The notes under the pieces are model-generated. The model had not been told where the DNA came from. It did not search any database and saw only the letters and a program-made list of their open reading frames with translations. Both the position numbers and the translations under genes were made by a program. This document shows positions 54,656 through 62,059 of a stretch of DNA of 64,000 bases, in pieces (position 1 is the first letter of the stretch; each line of letters begins with the position of its first letter). The stretch is from VXNF01 sp965116465 (GTDB lineage Bacteria; Actinomycetota; Acidimicrobiia; Acidimicrobiales; CATQHL01), in NCBI GenBank assembly GCA_965116465.1, contig OZ220687.1, forward strand, positions 2,046,001 to 2,110,000, read 5' to 3'.

Positions 54656-54665
54656 GGAGTCACGC

Positions 54666-56288
54666 TCAGTTCATCGAGGCCCAGATGAGTTCGTTGCCGT
54701 CGTACAGCTTCGGCACGACCGAAGCGTCCAGCATGGCGAGCCAGTCGGGCTTCTCCTCGTAGACGCCCAGGTTGACCAGGTTCTCGATCTCCTGACCCAG
54801 CCGTGCCACGTTCATCTGCCCGATCACCAGGCCGTCGGGGGTGACGTCCTCGATGATCTTCTGGTCGGTGGTCCAGCGGTACAGCTCGTGCTCCTTGGCC
54901 AGGAACATCACGTTGCCTGCCGCTTCGATCCGCTCGAAGGCCAGGTCGATGGCCTCCTGGGGGTTCTCCGCGGCGGAGTAGTAGCCCCGCAGTCCGGCCC
55001 GCACGAAGTCCTCCACGACCGTCGGGTGCTCCTCGTAGAACGACCGCGTCGTCATGTAGATGGCGAAGCTGGCCGGCACTTCGTAGTCCAGCGGGTCGAA
55101 GGTGATGTAGTCGATGCCCGCCAGATCCAGCCAGCGCGGCTCGTTGGAGCGGTACACCGGCAGGGCCTCGATGCCCAGGGCGAAGTGCTCCACGGGGTTG
55201 AAGCCTTCGAGGAGCAGTTCGTCGAAGGTCCCCCGCTGGAGGCCGGCCTTGGCGATCATGGCCTGGATGGCGATGGGGATGTCACCCTTGATGCCCATCG
55301 TCATGCCTTCCAGGTCGGTGAGGTCGGTCACGCCCGATGCGGGATCGATGAGCAACTGGGAGATGGCCGTGTGCCCCAACTGGGCGAAGCCCATGAGGTC
55401 GGCGTCGCCCCGGATGTTGGTCGTGACGAGCTCGCCGAACGTGGCCGTGACGCCGAGTTGCACGGTGCCGGCGGCCAGCGCGGCGCTGTTGCCCGGGGCG
55501 AAGCCGGGCTGGATCGTCACGTCGAGGCACATGTCGTCGAAGTAGCCCTTGTCCGCGGCCACGACGACCTCGATGATGCCCGCGGCGGCCGCCAGGTCGA
55601 AGCCCGTCATGAAGGTCAGCGGCCCCGCGGCCCGGTTGGCCTCGCAGCGCTCGGGCGTCCCGAAGAGAGGCAGCCCGTCGGGACCGATCGCGGCGTCGGC
55701 GGCCGCCGCGGCCTCGGCCGCCGCAGCCTCCTCGGCCGCGGCCTCGGCCGCGCTGCGTGCCTCTTCGGCTTCGGCCTGCGCGGCGGTGGCCTCGGCCTGG
55801 GCGGCCGCGGCCTCCTCCTGCGCAGCAGCGGCTTCGGCCTGGGCGGCCGCCGCTTCGGCTTGGGCGGCCGCGGCGTCGGCCTGCGCGGACTCGGCTGCAT
55901 CCCGTGCAGCCTCGAGCGCAGCCTCCGCGGCGGCGACGTCGGCCTGGTTCCCCTCGGCCGTCGCCCGGGCGACGTCGGCGGCTGCGATCGCCTCCTCGGC
56001 CAGCGCCGCGGCTGCGGCGGCCTCGGCCGCGGCGGCATCAGCGGCGGCTGTGGCTGCGGCGGCCGCCGCATCGGCCGCAGAGGCCTCGGCGCTTGCCGCC
56101 TGCGCCTCGCCCAGCGCGGCGCCCGCATCTCCCTGGGCGGCTGCGGCCGCGCCTGCGGCCGCGTCCACCGCGGCCAGGGCCGCGCTGTCGTCGTCCTCCT
56201 CGGCACATGCCGCGGCCACGAGCGCAACCACGGCGAGTAGCGAGACGGCAGTCCTCCGAACGGCTCGACGCTTCGTATGAGTCTGCAT
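54666..56288 (-). CDS. NMT1/SsuA-type ABC substrate-binding lipoprotein with Ala-rich heptad stalk
   Basis: 540 residues. Signal peptide with lipobox ending VAAAC (Cys28), an acidic bit (AEEDDD), then about 165 residues made almost only of Ala, Glu, Gln and Asp (36-200), including six clear heptads of AAQAEAA type (about 134-175). The rest (205-540) is an NMT1-like periplasmic-binding fold: DLAAAAGIIEVVVAADKGYFDDMCLDVTI, NSAALAAGTVQLGVTA, and TTRSFYEEHPTVVEDFVRAGLRGY. Normal family members lack the stalk and are about 320-340 residues. The ligand may be an aromatic, pyrimidine-like or sulfonate compound. A GGGGGG-type site precedes the ATG. Confidence 0.86.
   Translation of the reverse strand: MQTHTKRRAVRRTAVSLLAVVALVAAACAEEDDDSAALAAVDAAAGAAAAAQGDAGAALGEAQAASAEASAADAAAAAATAAADAAAAEAAAAAALAEEAIAAADVARATAEGNQADVAAAEAALEAARDAAESAQADAAAAQAEAAAAQAEAAAAQEEAAAAQAEATAAQAEAEEARSAAEAAAEEAAAAEAAAAADAAIGPDGLPLFGTPERCEANRAAGPLTFMTGFDLAAAAGIIEVVVAADKGYFDDMCLDVTIQPGFAPGNSAALAAGTVQLGVTATFGELVTTNIRGDADLMGFAQLGHTAISQLLIDPASGVTDLTDLEGMTMGIKGDIPIAIQAMIAKAGLQRGTFDELLLEGFNPVEHFALGIEALPVYRSNEPRWLDLAGIDYITFDPLDYEVPASFAIYMTTRSFYEEHPTVVEDFVRAGLRGYYSAAENPQEAIDLAFERIEAAGNVMFLAKEHELYRWTTDQKIIEDVTPDGLVIGQMNVARLGQEIENLVNLGVYEEKPDWLAMLDASVVPKLYDGNELIWASMN
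55764..55889 (-). repeat. 21-bp coding repeats (alanine heptads)
   Basis: Six consecutive seven-codon units coding AAQAEAA or a close variant, inside the stalk of the binding protein. The bases are also repetitive (GGCCTGGGCGGCCGC blocks on the + strand). Confidence 0.8.
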
Positions 56289-56362
56289 CGCTAGACCCCC
56301 CTATGCCTTGTTCCGGCTTGCGTTATTGCTCTGTCCCGCCGCCGTGCCTTCGAACTGCGCTC

Positions 56363-57223
56363 TCAGCGCGCCGCCGTTGGCCCACCAGGGAGATCCTGAG
56401 AACTGTGCCACCGTAGTACCCGCCGTTCGACAGCCGCAAGGAGCAGGTTGCCGATCACGCCGATGAACGCGAGCACGAAGATCGATCCCCACAGTTGGTC
56501 GATCAGCAGCCGCACCTGGCCCACGCGTGCGGTGTTGCCGAGACCCTCGGTGGAGCCCCCGAACATCTCGCCGATCACCGCTCCCACCAGGGCCAGACCG
56601 ACGCAGAGGCGCCCGGCCGAGAACAGGTAGGGAAGCGATTGCGGGAATCGCAGCTTCCAGAAGATCTCCGTCCTGCTGGCCGACACCGAGCGCAGCAACT
56701 CGTAGGCGTTGGGGTCGACCGATCGCAACCCGGTGAACTCGTTGATCGTGAACGGGATGTAGCAGAACACCGCTGCGACGAGAACCTTGGGCCAGTGGCC
56801 GAACCCGAACCAGATCAGGAAGACCGGCGCCAGGACCGCCACCGGCGTGCTCTGCAGCAGGACGATGACGGGCATGGAGGAGCGTTCCACGAAGCGGGAG
56901 TGCGCCATGAACGTGGCCACGATGAGCGACGCCGCCAGAGCCAGTCCGTATCCCCAGGCGGCTTCGAGCAGCGTCACCTGGGCGTGGCGCCAGTAGAAGC
57001 CCGGCTCGTGACGGAGATGCACGAGGATGCTCCAGGGCGTCGGGAGCGTCAGGGGCGAGATGTTGAACACCCGCACGTAGAACTCCCATATGCCGAAGAC
57101 GACGACGAGCCCCACGATCGGCGCCACGGTCATCGCCGAGCGACGGACGTGCTGCGGGCGCTGCGGGGGCGGCTGCTTGGTGCCGGTGCCCCGTGTGCTC
57201 TGCCGGGTGGCGTCGGTGGTCAT
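56363..57223 (-). CDS. ABC importer permease, SsuC/TauC type
   Basis: 286 residues, about six membrane helices. The EAA loop is SVSASRTEIFWKLRFPQSLPYLFSAGRL, with characteristic LLQSTPVAVLAPVFLIWFGFG and GAVIGEMFGGSTEGLG, all typical of nitrate/sulfonate/thiamine-precursor importers. The N-terminal 30 residues are basic and polar. ATG overlaps the ATPase stop (ATGA). The binding-protein gene follows 74 bases later. Confidence 0.92.
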   Translation of the reverse strand: MTTDATRQSTRGTGTKQPPPQRPQHVRRSAMTVAPIVGLVVVFGIWEFYVRVFNISPLTLPTPWSILVHLRHEPGFYWRHAQVTLLEAAWGYGLALAASLIVATFMAHSRFVERSSMPVIVLLQSTPVAVLAPVFLIWFGFGHWPKVLVAAVFCYIPFTINEFTGLRSVDPNAYELLRSVSASRTEIFWKLRFPQSLPYLFSAGRLCVGLALVGAVIGEMFGGSTEGLGNTARVGQVRLLIDQLWGSIFVLAFIGVIGNLLLAAVERRVLRWHSSQDLPGGPTAAR

Positions 57224-58071
57224 CGGGCCGAGACCTCACCGAGGGAGCGGCGCACGTTGCGCATGTGCGCCAGGTAGCGCTCGTCGTCCTCCATCTGCAC
57301 CGAGCGGGGACGGGGCAGCGTGATCGTCTCGGCGTGCACGACCCGGCCCGGCTTGGTGGCCATCACCAGGACCCGGTCGGAGAGGATCACCGCTTCGGGG
57401 ATGCTGTGGGTCACGAAGACCACCGTGTGCCCGGTGCGCTCCCAGAGGTCCAGCAGCAGGTAGCGCATCTCGTTGCGGGTGATCTCGTCGAGGGCGGAGA
57501 ACGGCTCGTCCATCAGCAGCACGGGCGCGCCCAGCGCGAAGCAGCGCACCAGCGAGACCCGCTGCTGCATGCCGCCGGACAGCTCCTTCGGGAGCCGGTC
57601 CAGGAAGTCGCCCAACCCCACGGTGTCGAGCAGTTCCAGGATCTCGCTCTCGCCGAGGGGCGGGTGGATGGCGCCCCGCCGGTTCACCTCGGCGAGCAGC
57701 GTGACGTTGCGGCGCACGTTCCGCCACCCCAGCAGCGACGGTGTCTGCGGGGCGAAGCCGATCTGCTTGGTGTCCCGGGCCAGTGCCGGGCTGTTGCCGT
57801 CGACGGTGACCGTGCCGAGTTCGTAGGGCAGCAGGCCGCCCACGACGCGCAGCAGGGTCGACTTGCCGCAACCGCTCGGGCCGATCAGGCTGACGAACTC
57901 GCCCGGTTCGATCTCGATGTCGATCTCATCCAGCGCGTGCAGGAAGTCACGACCGGTCGGGAACCACTTCGAGACACCGCTGATGGAGACCGGGGCGCCG
58001 ATGCTGCGTGCGGAGGATCCGGCAGCGGTCGGCGCCGCGGTGCGGCTCCCGCCGGGGTTCGGGCGTGGCAC
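57220..58071 (-). CDS. ABC importer ATP-binding protein, SsuB/TauB type
   Basis: 283 residues. Walker A GPSGCGKST, Q-loop GFAPQTPSLLGWRNVRRNV, signature LSGGMQQRVSLVRCFAL, Walker B VLLMDEPFSALD, H-loop VTHSIPEAVILSDRVLVM. PQxPxLLPWxxVxxNV and the MDEPFSALD form are SsuB/TauB hallmarks. GTG 58071 is preferred over ATG 58107 because TACGAT lies exactly at -12 to -7 between them. About 30 residues of Pro/Ala/Ser-rich sequence precede the domain. It is first in the three-gene operon. Confidence 0.93.
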   Translation of the reverse strand: MPRPNPGGSRTAAPTAAGSSARSIGAPVSISGVSKWFPTGRDFLHALDEIDIEIEPGEFVSLIGPSGCGKSTLLRVVGGLLPYELGTVTVDGNSPALARDTKQIGFAPQTPSLLGWRNVRRNVTLLAEVNRRGAIHPPLGESEILELLDTVGLGDFLDRLPKELSGGMQQRVSLVRCFALGAPVLLMDEPFSALDEITRNEMRYLLLDLWERTGHTVVFVTHSIPEAVILSDRVLVMATKPGRVVHAETITLPRPRSVQMEDDERYLAHMRNVRRSLGEVSAR

Positions 58072-58077
58072 GGCGCC

Positions 58078-58083
58078 ATCGTA
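58078..58083 (-). promoter_or_regulatory. Leaderless -10 (TACGAT) of the TauB-like gene
   Basis: Minus-strand TACGAT at -12 to -7 of GTG 58071, fixing the start. Confidence 0.55.
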
Positions 58084-58146
58084 AGCGGCGCGACCTCGAC
58101 TCGTCATGGCCGCTGTGACCCTCCCGGCTCCGGGTGAAGGCTGGGC

Positions 58147-58152
58147 TACGGT
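58147..58152 (+). promoter_or_regulatory. Candidate -10 (TACGGT) of the amidohydrolase gene
   Basis: TACGGT would start RNA near 58159, 98 bases before TTG 58257. It lies 63 bases from the opposite-facing TACGAT, so the two operons share a divergent control region. Confidence 0.4.
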
Positions 58153-58256
58153 TGCCGCGCCGATTCGCGCCCGCACGCCGGCGACCGACCGCCCTGTCGC
58201 AGCCCGGCGGGTCGATCCGGGTTGCCGGCCAGCCGGCGCCGGAGGAAGGAGGGCAC

Positions 58257-59249
58257 TTGCCCGGCGGCTTGATCGACGTTCACTCGCACCACTACCCCGA
58301 CGGCTACCTCGAAGCCTGCCGCCGTCCGGACAGCGGGTTGGAGCACTACGTCCGCGAGGACGGCCGCCTCGTGGTGCTCCAGGACGGGGCGGTGGCCGCC
58401 GCCGTGCCGCAACCGCTGCCGTCGATGGACCACCGCGTGGCGATGATGGACGAGGTGGACGTGGACGTCCAGGTGATGTCCGTGTCGGCGCCGAACGTGT
58501 TCCGGCTGCCGCGTGACAGGCGCGTCCCGCTCACCCGCGACCTCAACGACGAGTTCGGCGACCTGGTCTCCGGCAGCGGCGGGCGCCTGCGGTTCTTCGC
58601 GAGCCTGCCGCTGCCCGACATCGACGCCTCGCTCACCGAGTTGGAGCGCGTCCTCGACCGGCCGGGCGTGGTGGGCGTGATGCTCTGCACGACCGTGGAC
58701 CGGCGCACGCTCGACGAAGCGCACTTCGCACCGCTCTGGGAGGAACTGTCGCGACGTCGAGCCGTTGTGTTCGTCCACCCCACCACCGCCTGCTCCACCG
58801 AGGGCCTGCGCGAATTCGCGCTGTCGCTGGCCCTGGACTTCCTCGCCGAGACGACGAACGCCATCGGCAGGCTGACCTACTCGGGCACCTTCGAGCGGTA
58901 CCCGGACATCCGCTGGATCTTCAGCCACCTCGGCGGAACCGTGCCCTTCGTTCACCACCGCTTCGACAACTACGCGCGACAGTTCCCCGAGTGCCGCCGT
59001 CACACCACCCGCCGCCCGTCGGAGCAGCTGCGGGATCTCTACTTCGACACCGTCAGCACGCACCCCGCCGCCATGCGCTGCGCCTTCGAGACATTCGACA
59101 TCTCGAAGTTCCTCTTCGGCACCGACTACCCGCACGTCCCGGGCGGGCTGCGGATCTTCGTAGAGGCCCTCGAGGCCGCCGGCCTCCCCCCGGAGGATCT
59201 CGCCAGGGTGCGCCGCCACAACGCCGCTGCGCTGCTCGGGATCGACTGA
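58257..59249 (+). CDS. ACMSD-type amidohydrolase (metal-dependent decarboxylase/hydrolase)
   Basis: 330-residue TIM-barrel of the amidohydrolase-2 family. Metal-site residues: IDVHSHHYPDGY (His9, His11), VFVHPTT, IFSHLGGTVPF and FGTDYPH (Asp). The family includes ACMS decarboxylase, gamma-resorcylate decarboxylase and related C-C hydrolases. TTG 58257 is chosen: GGAGGAAGGAGGG ends three bases before and the family begins IDxHxH. The open frame upstream (to 58134) contains the likely promoter. Product likely acts on an aromatic or unsaturated carboxylate; exact reaction unknown. Confidence 0.84.
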   Translation: MPGGLIDVHSHHYPDGYLEACRRPDSGLEHYVREDGRLVVLQDGAVAAAVPQPLPSMDHRVAMMDEVDVDVQVMSVSAPNVFRLPRDRRVPLTRDLNDEFGDLVSGSGGRLRFFASLPLPDIDASLTELERVLDRPGVVGVMLCTTVDRRTLDEAHFAPLWEELSRRRAVVFVHPTTACSTEGLREFALSLALDFLAETTNAIGRLTYSGTFERYPDIRWIFSHLGGTVPFVHHRFDNYARQFPECRRHTTRRPSEQLRDLYFDTVSTHPAAMRCAFETFDISKFLFGTDYPHVPGGLRIFVEALEAAGLPPEDLARVRRHNAAALLGID

Positions 59250-59266
59250 CGCGCCCCAGGTAGGGA

Positions 59267-59333
59267 GGGGGCCGGGGGGCCGATTCGCGACGCCTTGCGC
59301 CCGCGCGAAGGAGCGAACGGCACCCCGGCCCCC
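59267..59333 (+). terminator. Nested inverted repeat between amidohydrolase and amidase genes
   Basis: GGGGGCCGGGG (59267-59277) is a perfect partner of CCCCGGCCCCC (59323-59333), and inside the 45-base loop TTCGCG (59284-59289) pairs with CGCGAA (59304-59309). It could end the amidohydrolase transcript. Confidence 0.55.
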
Positions 59334-59391
59334 GACCGGGCGCCCACAGAGGGCCGATTCGCTCCGATGGCCTGTCTCGGAGTCGTGATGG

Positions 59392-59397
59392 TAATTT
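59392..59397 (+). promoter_or_regulatory. Candidate -10 (TAATTT) of the amidase-hyuB-hyuA operon
   Basis: TAATTT predicts a start near 59404 and a leader of about 36 bases carrying GGAGGG just before ATG 59440. No obvious -35. Confidence 0.45.
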
Positions 59398-59439
59398 GCT
59401 CGCTGGTGCGGAGAACCACGTAACGGCGCGGAGGGACTC

Positions 59440-60141
59440 ATGCCGCAACCCACCGAGGTGTCCGACTTCGTCAAGGAGCGATTGGCGCGGATTCGCGGCG
59501 ACCTGCGGTTGTACACCGATCTTCAGCCCGCCGAGACGGCGTTCGTCGTCATCGACATGCAGAACGCCTTCGTGGCCGAAGGTGGTGTCATCGAGGTGCC
59601 CGCCAGCCGCGAGATCATCCCCGTCATCAACCGCATGGCCGCCGCATGCCGGGAGCTCGGCGTGCCGGTGATCTGGATCCGCTCCCATCACCCCAAGGGC
59701 GGCTCCGACTGGCGCCACTTCTTCGACCACTTCGTGCGCCCGGAACGGCGCGAGGCCGCTGCAGCCGCACTCTCCGACGATGCGCCGACTTCGCGCTTCC
59801 ACCCGGACATGGACATCGGTGACGAGGATTTCATCGTCTTCAAGAACCGCTACTCGTGCCTCATCCCGGGGTCCTCGTCGCTGGAGCGGCTGGTGCGCAG
59901 CCTCGGCCGCGACACCCTCCTGCTGGCGGGCACCAAGACCAACATCTGCGTCGAGTCGACGGCGCGGGACGCCATGATGCTGGACTTCAGGGTGGTGGTC
60001 CTCAGCGACGCCACGGCCGCGCTCACCGACGAGGAGCACCAGGCCTCGCTCAACGTCCTGATCCAGGAGTTCGCCGACATCCTGGTGACAGGCGAGGTCC
60101 TCGCTGAGCTGCGTTCCAACGCGACAGGAGCCGACCGATGA
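59440..60141 (+). CDS. Isochorismatase-fold cysteine amidase
   Basis: 233 residues. The catalytic triad is Asp39 (VVIDMQNAF), Lys135 (VFKNRYSCLIPGSS) and Cys170 (GTKTNICVESTARDAMMLDF), the set of N-carbamoylsarcosine amidase, biuret hydrolase and RutB rather than of isochorismatase itself. The GSSSLERLVRSLGRDTLLLAGTKTN stretch is typical of the amidase branch. Its stop overlaps hyuB as ATGA, so it probably removes a carbamoyl group after hydantoin-ring opening; this is inference from family and context. Confidence 0.86.
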   Translation: MPQPTEVSDFVKERLARIRGDLRLYTDLQPAETAFVVIDMQNAFVAEGGVIEVPASREIIPVINRMAAACRELGVPVIWIRSHHPKGGSDWRHFFDHFVRPERREAAAAALSDDAPTSRFHPDMDIGDEDFIVFKNRYSCLIPGSSSLERLVRSLGRDTLLLAGTKTNICVESTARDAMMLDFRVVVLSDATAALTDEEHQASLNVLIQEFADILVTGEVLAELRSNATGADR

Positions 60142-62054
60142 CCGACACCCTTGCCCCCGAAGATCTCGCCGCCGGCGGCAACGGCGCCCTCGACCCGGTC
60201 ACCTTCGAGATCCTGCGCTCGCGCCTGTCGGCCATCAACGACGAGGCCGCCATGACGATGCGACTGGTGTCGGGTTCGCCGGTGGCCAACGAGGCCTACG
60301 ACATGAACGTTGGCCTCATGGACGCCGACGGCGACTGCTTCGCCATCGGCATGTACATCACCATCCACGCCCTGGCGCTGAGCTCCACCGTGAAGGACAT
60401 CCGCCAGCGCTTCGCCGCCGACGACGTCGGTCCCGGCGACGTGTTCATGTCCAACGACCCCTACGTTGGGGCCTGCCACCAGATGGACGTGGCGGTCGTG
60501 GCTCCGATCTTCGCCGGCGGCCGGCTGGTGGCCTGGACCGGCTCGACGGTGCACCAGATCGACCTCGGCGGCCCCGTCGAGGGACAGGTGCAACTCGGCG
60601 CCACCTCCATTTGGAGCGAGCAGCCGCTGTTCCCGCCCATCAAGATCGTCGACGCCGGCGAACTTCGTCCCGATGTGGAGCGGGGCTACCTGCGCCGCAC
60701 CCGCCTGCCCCACCTCGTTGACCTTGACCTGAAGGCCATGATCGCCGGCTGCAACGTCGGGGTGGCACGGGTGCAGGACCTCGCCGAGCGCTACGGCACC
60801 GACGTGGTCCTGGCCGCCATCGAGGGGATCAACGTCGCCACCGCCGCCCGGTTCCGGGCGCGGCTGGCGGAGCTGCCCGACGGCACCTGGTCGCACCGGG
60901 GCTACATCGAGTACGACGAGGTGTACCCGGTCGTCGTGGAGATGACCAAGCAGGGCGACTCGCTGATCTTCGACTACACCCGGAGTGCCGATCAAGCCGG
61001 CGCCGTCATCAACTGCACCCGCCCGGCCTGCGTGGGCGCCGTCGTGGCCGCCGTCCTGCCGTACCTCTGCTACGACATGGCGTGGTCGCCCGCCGGCCTG
61101 CAGCGGGCCATCGAGGTCCGCACCCGCGAGGGCACCGTCGTGCACGCGGCCTGGCCCGCCGGCACCTCCAAGGCCACCACGACGGGCAGCTTCATGGCCA
61201 CGATCTCCGCGGGCGTCTGCCTGTCGAAGCTGCTGGCGGCGAGCGAGGGACATCTCCGGCAGTTCATGTCCACCTGGATGGGCGGTCTCTACGTGGAGGA
61301 CATGTTCGGGGTGGATCAGCGGGGCGAGTTCTTCGGCGCGGCGATCCTCGACGCCATGGCGGGGGGGTCCGGGGCCCGGGCCTTCGCCGACGGGCTGGAC
61401 GCCGGCGGCTTCCTGGACTCGCCGTCGGCGATCATCGCCAACATCGAGGACATCGAGTACAGCTACCCGGTGCTGTACCTGTCGCGCCGGATCCAGCCGG
61501 ATACCGGGGGCGCCGGCAAATACCGCGGCGGCAACACGCTGGCGATGACCTACATCACCCACGACGTCGAGCGGTTGCCGACGAAGATCCTTCACGCCAT
61601 CGGCACCTTCCAGCCGGGCTCCATCGGCGTGGCCGGCGGGTACCCGTCGAACACCAACCAGTTCGTCATCAAGCGCGGCACCAACGTCCGTGACCTGCTC
61701 GCCGGCGGTGCGGTGCCCGACGACATCGGCTCCCTCGACGGCCAACTCGAGATCTTCGGCGACCCCATCGTCAAGACCTCCCAGGGGCCCGACGACGTCC
61801 ACCGTTACGTCGCCATGGGCGGGGGCGGATACCTCGACCCTCTGGACCGCGAGCCGGGGTTAGTGCTGGCCGACTATGTCGTCGGTGCGGTGACGGTGGC
61901 ACACGCCCGCGACGCCTACGGCGTGGTGATCGACGTCGACGGGATGTGCGTGGACGAGGCCGCCACCGACCGGCGACGCCGCGAGATCCGCGACGAGCGT
62001 CGCCGTTCGGCTGTGGTTCCAGGCGCAGCGACACGGCACACGGGATCGACCTGA
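60138..62054 (+). CDS. Hydantoinase/oxoprolinase B subunit (HyuB)
   Basis: 638 residues. Characteristic HyuB elements: DPVTFEILRSRLSAINDEAAMTM at the start, GDVFMSNDPYVGACHQMDVAVVAPIF, VHQIDLGGPVEGQ, RSADQAGAVINCTRPA and a C-terminal GGGGYLDPLDREP. The subunit works with HyuA in ATP-dependent opening of cyclic amides such as N-methylhydantoin or 5-oxoproline, or in related acetone-carboxylase-like reactions. A four-base overlap with the amidase gene and a five-base gap to hyuA make a tight operon. Confidence 0.9.
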   Translation: MTDTLAPEDLAAGGNGALDPVTFEILRSRLSAINDEAAMTMRLVSGSPVANEAYDMNVGLMDADGDCFAIGMYITIHALALSSTVKDIRQRFAADDVGPGDVFMSNDPYVGACHQMDVAVVAPIFAGGRLVAWTGSTVHQIDLGGPVEGQVQLGATSIWSEQPLFPPIKIVDAGELRPDVERGYLRRTRLPHLVDLDLKAMIAGCNVGVARVQDLAERYGTDVVLAAIEGINVATAARFRARLAELPDGTWSHRGYIEYDEVYPVVVEMTKQGDSLIFDYTRSADQAGAVINCTRPACVGAVVAAVLPYLCYDMAWSPAGLQRAIEVRTREGTVVHAAWPAGTSKATTTGSFMATISAGVCLSKLLAASEGHLRQFMSTWMGGLYVEDMFGVDQRGEFFGAAILDAMAGGSGARAFADGLDAGGFLDSPSAIIANIEDIEYSYPVLYLSRRIQPDTGGAGKYRGGNTLAMTYITHDVERLPTKILHAIGTFQPGSIGVAGGYPSNTNQFVIKRGTNVRDLLAGGAVPDDIGSLDGQLEIFGDPIVKTSQGPDDVHRYVAMGGGGYLDPLDREPGLVLADYVVGAVTVAHARDAYGVVIDVDGMCVDEAATDRRRREIRDERRRSAVVPGAATRHTGST

Positions 62055-62059
62055 TCGGC

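Noticed and set aside
58134..58256. N-terminal 41-residue extension of the ACMSD-type amidohydrolase
   Set aside because: The segment is Arg/Pro-rich, contains the TACGGT -10, and a very strong ribosome site precedes TTG 58257 where the family motif begins.
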